Part shown: positions 1 through 10,916 of the stretch, piece by piece
Layout: the number at the start of each line of letters is the position of its first letter
Position numbering within the stretch: the stretch's first letter is position 1
Assembly: GCF_001690595.1 (NCBI RefSeq)
Contig: NZ_LZHH01000118.1
Location: 45,523 to 109,522, forward strand
Reading direction: 5' to 3'
Origin: Gilliamella sp. Choc5-1
Lineage (GTDB): Bacteria > Pseudomonadota > Gammaproteobacteria > Enterobacterales > Orbaceae
DNA: 64,000 nt
Notes under the pieces: model-generated
Databases searched by the model: none
Seen by the model: only the letters and a program-made list of their open reading frames with translations
Told to the model about the DNA's origin: nothing
Made by a program: the position numbers and the translations under genes

Positions 1-1700
1 TTTCACAATAATTGATTTACCTCGACCTCGAATATCTGATACGGCTTCGGGTTTATTGTCGGTAATTTTTATGGCTTGAATATCACCGCTAAAATCCTGC
101 TGTTTAAAATGATAACCCATCTGTTTAAGTTTATCTTTTAACTTTTCTGGCACTTTATTTTGAAAACGCTCAATAAAGATAAGATTCGCTGGTAATAGTT
201 GATGATGATAACGCGGAGCATCCATTGCCGCTTTTAATGACATATGATTATCAAAAACATTTGTCACAACTTGAAAGATTGAAGTGAAAATCCTTGAACC
301 ACCTGGTGTACCAATGACCATTGCAACTTCGTTATCTTTAATAAAAATACTTGGTGTCATAGAAGATAAAGGACGTTTATTTGGTTCTATTGCATTAGCA
401 TCTTTGCTCACAACACCAAATTGATTAGCAACACCTGGTTTACTACTAAAATCATCCATTTCATTATTTAGAATGATACCAGTGCCTTCTATTACAACAG
501 CAGAGCCAAACCAACCATTAAGTGTATAAGTATTCGATGCGGCATTGCCCCATTTATCTACAATCGAAAAATGTGTAGTCTGTAACTTTTCACGATTATT
601 ATCTAAACCTGGTTTAACTTTTTCAGTAATCGAAATCGCTTTTGGATTAACTTGTTTCGCTCTCTGCGCTAAATAATTAGTATCAATTAATTCAGTGACA
701 GGTACAGAGATAAAATCAGGATCTCCCATATATTCGGCTCGATCAGCAAAAACACGTTTTTCTATTTCTGCTAACAAGTGAATATATTGTGCTGAATTTA
801 CTTTTACACCTTTGAAATCATTCTCCAAATATTGTTTCATTAATAATAATTGAATTAAACCAACACCTCCTGAGCTTGGCGGTGGAGCAGTAACAATCTG
901 CATATCATGCCAGTTAGCAATTAAAGGATCTCGCCATTTAACCTTATAATTTGCTAAATCATTTTCAGTAATTAAACCTTCATTTTTCTTCATCTGTTGT
1001 GCAATTAATTTAGCCGTTTCACCTTTATAAAATCCATCGCTACCTTGCTGGGCAATACGATCTAAAACTTTACCAAGCTCAGGTTGTTTAAATATTTTCC
1101 CTTCTTGCATTGAACCAAAGTATTGCTTAAAGTGACCATTAGCAGGCGCAAGTTCTTGTGCCTCTTGATAACGTTTAACTAGTTGTTTGTCTACAACAAA
1201 TCCTTCATTGGCAAATCGAATAGCTGGTGCTATAACCTCTTTCCAAGGTAATTTACCAAAACGCTGATGAACCGCCCACATACCAGCAACAGTTCCAGGC
1301 ACTCCTGATGCTTTGTAAGAATATAAACTTAAATTAGGAATCACATTTTTATGATCATCAAGATACATATCTTTATCAGCTTTACTTGGTGCAACTTCAC
1401 GATAATCAATGAAATAAGGCTTACCGTCCATCCAAAGGGTCATAAACCCCCCCCACCAATGTTACCTGCTTCAGGATAAGTAACAGCAAGAGCAAATGCG
1501 GTAGCCACCGCAGCATCGGCTGCATTTCCACCTTTTTCGAGCACTTCTTCGGCTGCCTTTGCTCCATAATAATCGGGCGAAGCAACTGCGGCAGCTGTTA
1601 ATTTTTGTGTTACATTTTCGACAGCTAGTACTTGTTGGCTTATCAGTAAAAATACCATAAAGTAGCAATACTTTATTAATTTACGTTTAAGAGAAAACAT
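1..1700 (-). pseudogene. ggt: gamma-glutamyltranspeptidase, frameshifted; 3' end runs off the window
   Basis: This is a periplasmic Ntn-hydrolase that transfers or hydrolyses gamma-glutamyl groups of glutathione and glutamine. The start at 1700 is chosen because GGAGG lies 6 nt upstream; it gives a signal peptide (basic start, hydrophobic stretch, ALA-like end at LAVE). The reading frame stops at 1440 just after GNIGGGGL. The Ggt sequence then continues in another frame ([16 protein letters not shown] and onward) without stops to position 1. It includes the autocatalytic Thr in TTHFSIVD (Thr codon 577-579) and the PGGSRI-type oxyanion region. The break is a run of eight G (1447-1454, minus strand); nine G would restore GNIGGGGFMTLW. 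It may be a sequencing error, phase variation or true loss. The family identity is certain; whether it is functional is not. Confidence 0.88.
1447..1454 (-). repeat. G8 homopolymer tract at the ggt frameshift
   Basis: Eight G on the coding (minus) strand fall in the codons for the conserved Gly-Gly-Gly-Gly loop of Ggt. One more G restores the frame, so tract length decides ON or OFF. Confidence 0.9.
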
Positions 1701-2301
1701 TTTGTACCTCCAAATTAAAGTATTATTTATCGTACCCACATAATCCCCAAATACATAAAGCGCATTAATAGATCATGCAACAATAAGTTAAGGGTAACCA
1801 TCAATATAGCATAGAAAACAAAAATACTGATCGAATATTGATCAGTTATATAGTGCATATTTACTCTAATTTACCATTTTAATGGAGTAGCAATGTCATT
1901 AGAACTAAAAAATAATTAGAGCAATTATAATTTGCTCCATAAAAACTAATGATTTAATGCGAGATGCAATCGATGATAATTAAAATTTTTTATAAAATTT
2001 CATCTAAAATTTTTAAACAATACTTTTTTCGTTTAGTGTGAAAATTTTTTACAGAATTAACTGCAAGTATCAACAATGATGTCTTTTCTTAGCACAGTAG
2101 CGATAAAATTATTCTTTGTATAAATAAAACTGATTTTTGTTAAAAACTTTCAGGAAACACTACGTTTAAGTATAAAACAGTAGTGAATTTAGTAGGAATG
2201 ATTTCTTAAATCTCAGAGAAAATAAGCATAATTGATATTTATGATTTTAGCTAAAAAAGAGCGTAATCTTTAATGAAATGTATACGCCCTTATATAAAAA
2301 A
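1701..2301. other. intergenic region between ggt and the PTS IIC gene
   Basis: About 600 bp without a convincing gene. It is very AT-rich. The left part must hold the ggt promoter (minus strand). A copy of the dispersed ~46-bp repeat lies at 2134-2180. A weak hairpin at about 2259-2290 followed by T's on the minus strand may end the PTS operon. Nothing else is recognisable. Confidence 0.6.
2134..2180 (+). repeat. dispersed ~46-bp repeat, copy A
   Basis: It reads TTTTTGTTAAAAACTTTCAG, then a GAAACAC spacer, TACGTTT and GTATAAAACA. Related copies are at 18385-18430 (+), 9640-9680 (+, diverged) and 45363-45411 (-). It has no coding capacity. It may be an end of a decayed insertion sequence or a small non-autonomous element. 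Confidence 0.6.
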
Positions 2302-3651
2302 TTAAGCTGTTTGAATTTGGTTTTCTGACTTACCTTGCTCATCTTTATACAATTTATTGTCATATAATTTGACAAAAGGAATATAGATTAGCAAAGCTAA
2401 AATAGCCGAGAATATGGCAACAATAGCCGCTTTATAATCACCGCCAGTACTAATAAATGCTCCTAATCCCATTGGGGATGGCCATGGAATTAATGCGATG
2501 ATTGGATGAATAAAACCAGTATTAATAGCCAAATAACCTAATGTTCCGCAAGCCATAGGTGCTAAGAAAAAAGGGAGAGCTAAATAAGGATTGTATACAA
2601 TCGGCATACCAAAAATAACTGGTTCGTTGATATTAAATATTGCAGGTACTGCAGAAGCTCGCCCTAAGATTTTTAGTTGGCTGGACTTAGCAAAAAACGC
2701 AATAAAAAATGTCATTAATAAAGTAGAACCTGATCCCCCTAAAATCACAAGTGAATTATTAAATTCACCAGCAAAAGGGATATGTGCTCCCGCTGTATTT
2801 TCAGTCATATTAGTTAACATAATAGGGGTAATAAATGCTCCAATAATACTGGCACCATGGATCCCAACCACCCATAGCGCATGGATTAAAAATAGGATAA
2901 CCATAATACCCAACCAGCTTTTGGTAAGATTGGTTACAAAGGCAAACGGTACAGCTATAATATTGAAAATATCAGTACCAAAATAGATGAAAATACCATT
3001 AACAATGATCACAAAAAAGGCAATTACAAAAGTTGGGATCAGTGCGGTAAAGGATCGCGAAACGCCTAATGGCACTGTTTCAGGCATTTTTACAACCCAA
3101 TTTCGTCTAACACATAAAAAATAGAGGTTAGTTGCCACAATGGCCATAACTATTGCAATAAATATACCTGATGTACCCAACCGAAAGATAAAGGGTTGTA
3201 AACGTAGCCCATTAAAGACTAAATTATTTTGATCATTAACTAAGGTAATAACTCCATTTTGCATGATCAGTTCAGGCAAAGTCATGAAAAAGGCAAAAAC
3301 AGATAACATCGCACCATTAAGAGCATTAACTTTAAGGCCTGTTTCTTCTGCTTCGATTTTAGTTAGTTCATAACCAACAACAAAGTTAAAATAAAGGGCT
3401 AAAATACCGATTGTCGCGGTGTTAGCAATCATATAAAGATCACTCACTCTAAAAAAAGTATTTTCAAAAAAAACTTCTAATCCCGTAAATGTCATTGGCA
3501 ATGTGTTAAATACTAAAAACATTGAACCTACAATAGAAAAAGGTACAGACGCCATCCCCGCAGCCATTACTGCTCGAACAATTTTAAATTGCGATATTTT
3601 AGCCATGGGCGTCATCAGATATTTCTGCAAAATAACAAATCCCGTATTCAT
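2302..3651 (-). CDS. PTS lactose/cellobiose-family transporter, IIC component
   Basis: Inner-membrane permease of a cellobiose/beta-glucoside phosphotransferase system. It carries the sugar inward while IIB phosphorylates it. The protein has 449 residues with about ten hydrophobic segments, the IHPIIALIPWPSPMGLGAF region and the NINEPVIFG substrate-site motif typical of LicC/CelB/ChbC. The start at 3651 follows AGAGGACAATAAA. It is the last gene of the operon bglA-type, IIB, regulator, IIA, small membrane protein, IIC, lying 14 bp after the small membrane gene. The exact sugar (cellobiose, chitobiose or an aryl glucoside) cannot be read from the sequence, though a GH1 partner favours beta-glucosides. 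Confidence 0.93.
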   Translation of the reverse strand: MNTGFVILQKYLMTPMAKISQFKIVRAVMAAGMASVPFSIVGSMFLVFNTLPMTFTGLEVFFENTFFRVSDLYMIANTATIGILALYFNFVVGYELTKIEAEETGLKVNALNGAMLSVFAFFMTLPELIMQNGVITLVNDQNNLVFNGLRLQPFIFRLGTSGIFIAIVMAIVATNLYFLCVRRNWVVKMPETVPLGVSRSFTALIPTFVIAFFVIIVNGIFIYFGTDIFNIIAVPFAFVTNLTKSWLGIMVILFLIHALWVVGIHGASIIGAFITPIMLTNMTENTAGAHIPFAGEFNNSLVILGGSGSTLLMTFFIAFFAKSSQLKILGRASAVPAIFNINEPVIFGMPIVYNPYLALPFFLAPMACGTLGYLAINTGFIHPIIALIPWPSPMGLGAFISTGGDYKAAIVAIFSAILALLIYIPFVKLYDNKLYKDEQGKSENQIQTA

Positions 3652-3665
3652 TTTATTGTCCTCTT

Positions 3666-4151
3666 TTAATTAATAAATTTTTCGTAAGCTTGGATTCTTT
3701 TAAAATGCTGATCCCGATTATGTTGAATATTATTTATTTTTTTAAGCATTAAAAACGTAATAATTAAACTCACTACCTGTAATATCACCAATACATGTAA
3801 TGTATCTTGCGTCTGTTTTAAAAATGGATAGAAAATTTGATACAAAGGGGTATAGAGAGTAAGAATGAGTGCCGTAAAGACTATTGCTAAAGTACGATAA
3901 AATAATCTTGCATAAGGCAATTTGTTGCAATGATTACGATAAAGCTTAATTTGTTCCCATGTGGTAAGTATGCCCAAAACAAAAAGAGTAAGCGGTAAAA
4001 TAGCGACTATTGACAATGAACCTATTAGAAAGGTTGCCCAATAAAGATTCAAAAATAAAAAAAATGCAGTGATATAGCGAATCACTAAAAATCGATTAAA
4101 ATAGAGATTAGTTAGGCTGATTTTTTTATGCATTGTTAGATTTTCTGTCAT
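3666..4151 (-). CDS. small membrane protein of unknown function in the PTS operon
   Basis: 161 residues, not recognised as a named family. There are four hydrophobic segments (about residues 22-50, 52-66, 85-105 and 118-140), a basic N-terminus and a charged C-terminal tail (KKINNIQHNRDQHFKRIQ). GGGAG sits 8 nt before the start codon. It lies between IIA and IIC with gaps of about 15 bp, so it is certainly co-transcribed. It is not a PTS phosphoryl-transfer component, because no conserved Cys or His motif is visible. A role in helping IIC assemble or in sugar uptake is inference from position alone. Confidence 0.75.
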   Translation of the reverse strand: MTENLTMHKKISLTNLYFNRFLVIRYITAFFLFLNLYWATFLIGSLSIVAILPLTLFVLGILTTWEQIKLYRNHCNKLPYARLFYRTLAIVFTALILTLYTPLYQIFYPFLKQTQDTLHVLVILQVVSLIITFLMLKKINNIQHNRDQHFKRIQAYEKFIN

Positions 4152-4166
4152 TATGCTACTCCCTAT

Positions 4167-4517
4167 TTAGCTCTTTAGTTTTATTTCTAACTCATGATGT
4201 TTTTCATATAGATGTAACATTTCAATCGCCATTTCTCGAAAGCTCATGGTTGTCATTAAGTGATCTTGTGCATGTACCATAATAATTTCCATTGTGATTT
4301 TGGTACCATTAGCATAATTTTGCAGCAGCTCTGTTTGGGAATGGTGTGCTTGTAAGATTTCTTTATTCGCTTCTTCAAGAAGCTGATTTGCGCCAATAAA
4401 ATTAGCTTGTCTCATCGCCTTAAAAGCCTCGTGGATTTTAGTTTTAGCATTACCACTATACAAAATAATATTAAAAGCAATAAGTTGAATATCCTCTGAG
4501 CTCATTTCTTTATTCAT
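4167..4517 (-). CDS. PTS lactose/cellobiose-family IIA component
   Basis: Cytoplasmic all-helical phosphocarrier that takes phosphate from HPr and passes it to IIB. It has 116 residues, close to LacF/CelC/ChbA. The phosphorylated His lies in MVHAQDHLMT (His82 is the equivalent of the LacA-type active site). The start codon at 4517 has AGAGGT 6 nt upstream, inside the end of the regulator gene. That tight coupling suggests translational linkage. Confidence 0.93.
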   Translation of the reverse strand: MNKEMSSEDIQLIAFNIILYSGNAKTKIHEAFKAMRQANFIGANQLLEEANKEILQAHHSQTELLQNYANGTKITMEIIMVHAQDHLMTTMSFREMAIEMLHLYEKHHELEIKLKS

Positions 4518-4519
4518 TG

Positions 4520-6535
4520 CTATACCTCTTTTTCAATAAGTTGGATAAAAAGTCGTTTAAATTGATCAAAGTTTTGTGTTTTCAACAGTTTTGTTTGCAT
4601 TTCTAAATCGTCAATCAATTTGACAATAGCTTTTGTCATCATCGATAAAGTCGGGTTTTGATAAATAGATGGTGAAATCATAAAGATAAAGTGAATTTTT
4701 GGATAATTGTGATCCCAAAATAATCCATCAGGAATAATTGCAATACCAATTTTAGACAATTTTCCCACAGGCATTGCTGGATGTGGTACTACGATAGTTG
4801 GGCTAAAGAAAATATCACCTAATAGCATACGATTTTCCATTTGTGCTATCATCTTTTGCTTATAATCTTTATCTTCATTTAGCACTAAAAGATCAAGCAA
4901 ACCATCTAAAACTTGTTCTTTACTTTGGGTACCTCTGCATTGGTAGAAATAATCAGCGGATAGTTCATCTACCATCTGTCCAACATTACTAAGATGATCT
5001 AAAGTATTTGATGATGCGAACGTTGGTATTGGCTCTGTATGTGCCGAAATAAGCATAATTGGTGACGATAAATGACGACGAATTTTTTGTATATCATCTT
5101 CGGTAAAAAATACAGAAACGTGAAAAACAGGAACTTTAAATACTTTTGATGATAGATCAATTGACGAGATAATAAAATCAATCTTATCCAATACATTGGG
5201 GTCAATTTCATAATATCCTTGCGTTGCAACGATTTTTATTCTTTCATTAAACTCGCATTCAACGCGATTTTTTAGTAGTTGAGCACTACCCTGCCCAGTT
5301 GCACAAATAATTAACACTTTAGCCTTTTGTTCATTTTTTAGTTTTTCAATCGAAGCTAAAAAGTGCAAAGTTAAATAACCCCATTCATCATCAGGAATCG
5401 TAAATTTTTTAAGTTCAGGAAGCTGGTTAAGGTAGCTTTTAACTAATTTAAATAATTCTGGAGAGTTTGTCTTAATTTCATCAAGCAACGGGTTTTTCAA
5501 TTTTATATGCTGTTCTAAGCGGACAATCATCGGTTTTAGGTGCTGAATAATTCCATTTTTCAATTGCTCATCGTTTAAAAATAAATATCCGGTTTCTTGC
5601 TGTATTCTAAATAATAAATTAGTCAAAGATAAATGCAGCTCGGAGTTAAAATCATTCTGAATAAAATTTGATTTACTAATCAAATGCAAAGTCAAATACA
5701 TTTGTTCTTCTTTGGGAAAACAAAAACCAATCACTTTTTCTACTCTATTGATGATTTTTTTAGCGACTTGATATTCCAATTTCTTTTTAGTCGATTGTGG
5801 CATATCAAGATTTTGAATAGAAAGACCTGATTGTAACCGTTTGATACTTAATGATAAATGTAAGACGATATTTTGTATCATTACATCAGATAATTTTATT
5901 TTTGCCTCACGACACTCATCTAAAATAATAATGGTTAACGTATCTAAGCCAATTACATCATTGAACTTGTTCAAATATGTTAGATGCTGCAGAAAATTAA
6001 TCGATTCTTCATGAAAAAAATAGCTCAAAATAAAATGTCGTTTTGCTTTTTCCTCACCTTCAACATAAAACAGAGATTGACTTTTTTTAATAGTAAGCCC
6101 ATAAGGTTGGAGTTGGTGTTTGATTTCTAAAATATCTTTATTTAGTTGAGAAGAACTAATAAATAATTGTTCAGCTAATGCCTCTATATCGATTTTTTGG
6201 CTTTCTAATAATAATAAATTAAGAATATGGTGTTTTCTCTGGCATGCTTCTCGACAATTTGCTTGTTCTATATTGCGATCTAATAAATGATGCTCAATTA
6301 AAAATAAATTGAAAGCTGTTCTATCTTTAATTTGTAATTTGTAACCATAACCTTGTTTACTAATAATAGATCCACCGTGACTTTCAATTAACGATTTCAA
6401 ATCATTAAGATAAGTGCGAACAGTACGATCTGATAATGCTAACTCATTTGCTAGTAATGCACTGCTTTTGAATATATCTTTAGAACGAACTAATAAACTA
6501 ATAAGGTCACGCTGTTTATTTTTAATCACTATCAT
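4520..6535 (-). CDS. PRD-containing transcriptional regulator (LicR/MtlR type) with PTS IIB and IIA domains
   Basis: About 671 residues. Order: N-terminal helix-turn-helix (SDRTVRTYLNDLKSLI) and a second winged-helix region, two PTS regulation domains (about 180-400), a IIB-like domain with the ICATGQGSAQLLKNR loop (about 415-500), and a C-terminal IIA(Fru/Mtl)-like domain with His in IVVPHPAMPVG. Such proteins are activators controlled by PTS phosphorylation: dephosphorylation by their own IIB when sugar is present and phosphorylation by HPr. A TTG at 6550 is possible, but the ATG at 6535 (MIVIKNKQRD) with CAGGT upstream fits better. The gene lies inside the operon it probably controls. Confidence 0.9.
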   Translation of the reverse strand: MIVIKNKQRDLISLLVRSKDIFKSSALLANELALSDRTVRTYLNDLKSLIESHGGSIISKQGYGYKLQIKDRTAFNLFLIEHHLLDRNIEQANCREACQRKHHILNLLLLESQKIDIEALAEQLFISSSQLNKDILEIKHQLQPYGLTIKKSQSLFYVEGEEKAKRHFILSYFFHEESINFLQHLTYLNKFNDVIGLDTLTIIILDECREAKIKLSDVMIQNIVLHLSLSIKRLQSGLSIQNLDMPQSTKKKLEYQVAKKIINRVEKVIGFCFPKEEQMYLTLHLISKSNFIQNDFNSELHLSLTNLLFRIQQETGYLFLNDEQLKNGIIQHLKPMIVRLEQHIKLKNPLLDEIKTNSPELFKLVKSYLNQLPELKKFTIPDDEWGYLTLHFLASIEKLKNEQKAKVLIICATGQGSAQLLKNRVECEFNERIKIVATQGYYEIDPNVLDKIDFIISSIDLSSKVFKVPVFHVSVFFTEDDIQKIRRHLSSPIMLISAHTEPIPTFASSNTLDHLSNVGQMVDELSADYFYQCRGTQSKEQVLDGLLDLLVLNEDKDYKQKMIAQMENRMLLGDIFFSPTIVVPHPAMPVGKLSKIGIAIIPDGLFWDHNYPKIHFIFMISPSIYQNPTLSMMTKAIVKLIDDLEMQTKLLKTQNFDQFKRLFIQLIEKEV

Positions 6536-6700
6536 CCATACCTGTGTCAACTAAAACCATATTATTAATAATATAGTGAATACTTTTAACTATTACATAA
6601 GTACACCACACACCAACGTAAGATAGTAAGGCGCTGCTATTTAAATAATCTATTCACAACGCCAAATCATATCGCTAAAGCCGATATATATTGATTTAAA

Positions 6701-7018
6701 TTAGTTTATATTCTCCTCTACTAACTTAGCCAATTGTTCAATGCCTGATTGAACGGGTATATAAGCCTGAAAAGGAATACTCACAACAGGCTTACCGACT
6801 TCTTCCCCCAATTTTTTAAATTTATCAAGCATCATCATAGTTTGCGGGCTAATTAAAAAGAGTGAAAAATCACTACTTTGAATCATATTTCCGCCTTCGG
6901 TTGCCGAGACAGCATCAACCAAAATTGTTTTACCTTTGCTAGCAAAATATTCTGTTACTTTTTTAGCCATTAATGATGATGACATACCTGCCGCACAAAT
7001 GATTAATGCTTTTTTCAT
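6701..7018 (-). CDS. PTS lactose/cellobiose-family IIB component
   Basis: Cytoplasmic phosphocarrier between IIA and the sugar bound to IIC. It has 105 residues. The active Cys8 lies in the N-terminal P-loop (LIICAAGMSSSLMAKK), as in CelA/ChbB. It starts 25 bp after the phospho-beta-glucosidase gene. A 165-bp gap separates it from the regulator, the longest inside the operon and a possible second promoter site. Confidence 0.94.
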   Translation of the reverse strand: MKKALIICAAGMSSSLMAKKVTEYFASKGKTILVDAVSATEGGNMIQSSDFSLFLISPQTMMMLDKFKKLGEEVGKPVVSIPFQAYIPVQSGIEQLAKLVEENIN

Positions 7019-7043
7019 AAATTCCCTTAAAAATAGTTATGCT

Positions 7044-8507
<1,464 letters not shown>

Positions 8508-8619
8508 TCAAATTTAGTATAAAAGGAAAAAAATAGAATTACTAACCAACTTTTTCCGTATTGATCAGGAAAAATATAAGTATATTTGGGTAGGAAAGGT
8601 TATTAGTGAAATGTGCAGC

Positions 8620-8660
8620 TTTTTGTGATATTTACCGAAATGCGATAAATATCACAAAAA
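8620..8660. promoter_or_regulatory. 15-bp perfect inverted repeat upstream of the beta-glucoside operon
   Basis: TTTTTGTGATATTTA at 8620-8634 is repeated inverted at 8646-8660 with an 11-bp spacer. It lies 140-180 bp upstream of the first PTS-operon gene. The arms run T-to-A outward, so the hairpin lacks the T-tail of a terminator. The inner TGTGA and TCACA half sites recall CRP but are too far apart. It is a candidate operator for the PRD regulator. Confidence 0.55.
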
Positions 8661-8694
8661 TGAATGATAAACTTTAAATATTTGAAGTTAACTT

Positions 8695-8979
8695 TTAAAT
8701 AAATTCTTCAAACTCATCGGCATATTTCAATGGCACAAACTCGATAATGTCATACTCGCCAATTTGCTGAATATAGAATGGATCTTTTTGCAATATTGCT
8801 AGAGCCTACTCTTTATTCTCAACACGACAAATAATCACACCACCTGTACTAGGGACTTTTGGACCTGATGCAATAAAATGTCCTGACTTATAATATTTTT
8901 AAAAATAATCAATATGTTGTGGTGAATATTTTTCTACTTCATTAATGGGTTTTACATAAGTAAGTGTATAAATAAACAT
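8695..8979 (-). pseudogene. YciI-family protein with two in-frame stop codons
   Basis: The frame from the ATG at 8979 to the stop at 8695 is 95 codons, the usual length of YciI-like proteins (ferredoxin-like fold, conserved His and Asp). The start MFIYTLTYVKPINEVEKYSP, the middle SGHFIASGPKVPSTGGVII and the end DPFYIQQIGEYDIIEF match the family. There are no indels, but codon 27 is TAA (8899-8901) and codon 58 is TAG (8806-8808). Each is one base change from Lys and Glu respectively. It is probably a recent pseudogene. Confidence 0.82.
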
Positions 8980-9061
8980 AATATAGATCCTTAATAAATA
9001 TACAAAAAATAAATTTTTCAAAATGTTAAGCTGTGTTGCTCAACTTAAACCATTTAAGTAT

Positions 9062-9289
9062 CTATTTAGCTACCCATTTACCATCTTCACCTTTGTGATA
9101 AACCTTTTCGACAGCAGCCCAAGCTACTTTAAAAGCAATGGTTTCCGGTGCACTATTATCACGCCGTTTATGCGGATCTTGATATTCCTTAATTGCACTA
9201 TTAAATGCTTCTTTAAAAATATCTTGCGCATGTTCAGGCAAGACATGGCGTACTGAATCAGGTAAATCTTCACGAGTTTTATATGGCAT
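9062..9289 (-). CDS. chaB: ChaB family protein
   Basis: Small cytoplasmic protein related to E. coli ChaB, named as a putative regulator of the ChaA cation antiporter; its biochemical role is not settled. It has 75 residues from the ATG at 9289 (MPYKTREDLPDSVRHVLP), which has GAGGG 7 nt upstream; the longer frame from 9304 has no such site. Conserved features are the DLP start, the HAQDIF-AFNSAIKEY helix and the C-terminal AWAAVEKVYHKGEDGKW. No chaA or chaC is next to it here. Confidence 0.88.
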   Translation of the reverse strand: MPYKTREDLPDSVRHVLPEHAQDIFKEAFNSAIKEYQDPHKRRDNSAPETIAFKVAWAAVEKVYHKGEDGKWVAK

Positions 9290-9726
9290 CTCACATTCCC
9301 TCATAAATTAATCTTAGATGACTGAAAATTTAAAATGGTAATGGTAAAAATAGCACTCCAACGAATTTATTCCCATTTATAAAATAATACAAGCGCTAAT
9401 TTCATTTAAGAACTTGCTGATGTGATCTAACGAGTCGGAATACCTCACATTGTTGATAGTAATTTCAGCAATGACAGTAATGCATATATCTAACGCCGTA
9501 TCCCAGATAAGCGATATGGCGTCTATATCATAAAAAAATCACCGTTATTAATTAGCTAAATATTTATGCTCAGTCATCCAACCATTTATAGTGTGTTAAA
9601 AAAAGCCCGATTGAAGATAAATTAAGACAGCAAGCTAAATTTTTGTAAAAAATATTCAGGACTCTATACCGTTTCGTGATTGATTAACAGCAATTATCAA
9701 AATACACTGTTTAATCAAACCTAGAT
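9290..9726. other. intergenic region with a hairpin and repeat fragment
   Basis: About 440 bp without a gene. An imperfect 10-bp hairpin (ACGCC-TATC arms, 9493-9502 and 9513-9522, one G-T pair) is REP-like in shape and lacks a T-tail. At 9616-9638 is a short stretch (AAATTAAGACAGCAAGCTAA) that recurs almost exactly at 45218-45237. It is followed by diverged copy C of the dispersed repeat. This looks like scars of an old insertion. Confidence 0.6.
9640..9680 (+). repeat. dispersed repeat, diverged copy C
   Basis: TTTTTGTAAAAAATATTCAG, then GACTCTATACCGTTTCGTG, aligns with copies A, B and D over about 40 bp with several changes. It lies directly after a fragment also found at the transposase remnant near 45220. 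Confidence 0.4.
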
Positions 9727-10722
9727 TCATTTGTTTACATCAACAACAAATCGCCCTTTTATTTTTCCTGCGATCATTTTATTTGCCACTTCGACACACT
9801 CGTTTAATGTGATTATTCTGCCGATATAAGATAGGATATCTTCATCCAGATGCTGTGCTAATAAATTCCATGCTGTTACACGTTTATCATAACTTGCCAT
9901 GACGCTATCCACGCCAGCCAAAGTTACACCCCGTAAAATAAATGGCGCGACGGTTGCGGAAAAGTTTATGCCTTGAGCAAGCCCACAACAAGCAACAATA
10001 CCGCCATATTGAGTTTGGGCACAAGCATTGGCTAAAGTGTGCGAACCAACCGCATCAACAACCGCTGACCACTGTTCTTTTTGTAAGGGTTTACCAGCTT
10101 CTTTTAAAATTTGACTATCAATAACATTAACTGCACCGAGTTTTTGTAGATAATGTGCTTCATCGATTTTACTGGTCGATGCAGTGACTTGATAACCAAG
10201 TTTAGTAAGTAATGCAACGGCAATTGAGCCAACTCCCCCACTAGCCCCTGTCACAAGCACCATACCATGGTGTGGTTTTATGCCAAAATCGATAATTCGC
10301 TCAACACATAATGCAGCTGTATAACCTGCTGTGCCAATGACCATGGCTTGATAAGGCGTTAAATTGTTAGGTAGTGGAATCAGCCAATCCGATTGCAAAT
10401 AGGCATATTGTGCCAAGCATCCCCAATGCGTTTCGCCACATCCCCAACCGTTTAAAATTACTTGTTCGCCTTTTTGATAACGACCGCTTGCGCATTCAAC
10501 CACACTGCCAACACCATCAATCCCCGGCACCATTGGCCATTGCCTAACTACTGGGCTTTTGTTGGTTAAAGCTAGCGCATCTTTATAATTGATGCTTGAA
10601 TAAGCGACTTGAATTAACGTGTCGCCCTGTTGAGCTAAAAGTTGTTGTTTGCTGACGGTCTTTAGTGAACAAGCAAAGGCTGTTGTAGCTTCTTTTTCAA
10701 GGACAATGGCATTAAATGGCAT
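9727..10722 (-). CDS. acuI: AcuI/YhdH-type acrylyl-CoA reductase, zinc-independent MDR family
   Basis: NADPH-dependent medium-chain reductase of the YhdH/AcuI group, which reduces acryloyl-CoA to propanoyl-CoA and so detoxifies reactive acryloyl esters. 331 residues. It has a GroES-like N-terminal domain (YSSINYKDALALT, PMVPGIDGVG) and a Rossmann domain with VLVTGASGGVGSIAV at about residue 155. No catalytic zinc Cys ligands are visible, as expected for this group. It stands alone. The family is sure; the physiological substrate here is inferred. Confidence 0.9.
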   Translation of the reverse strand: MPFNAIVLEKEATTAFACSLKTVSKQQLLAQQGDTLIQVAYSSINYKDALALTNKSPVVRQWPMVPGIDGVGSVVECASGRYQKGEQVILNGWGCGETHWGCLAQYAYLQSDWLIPLPNNLTPYQAMVIGTAGYTAALCVERIIDFGIKPHHGMVLVTGASGGVGSIAVALLTKLGYQVTASTSKIDEAHYLQKLGAVNVIDSQILKEAGKPLQKEQWSAVVDAVGSHTLANACAQTQYGGIVACCGLAQGINFSATVAPFILRGVTLAGVDSVMASYDKRVTAWNLLAQHLDEDILSYIGRIITLNECVEVANKMIAGKIKGRFVVDVNK

Positions 10723-10916
10723 GGCTATTCCTTATTAGATTGAATTTTGCAATAGTGATAAAGGTTATTACAATTGGTAATACTCTAACTTGTAAATCAA
10801 TATTTCAAATCCATTTACCTATTTTGATGTTATAAATTTGACAATATTGTATTGAATAATTGCTATTTTAGTTAACTTTTTATCTGTTTAAATACTGATA
10901 AAGATAAATAACAAAA

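Noticed and set aside
8620..8660. Palindrome read as a terminator of the YciI gene
   Set aside because: On the minus strand the stem is followed by A's, not T's.
8695..8979. Programmed stop-codon readthrough or recoding in the YciI frame
   Set aside because: Two different stop codons, no context signal and no precedent in the family; simple decay is more likely.
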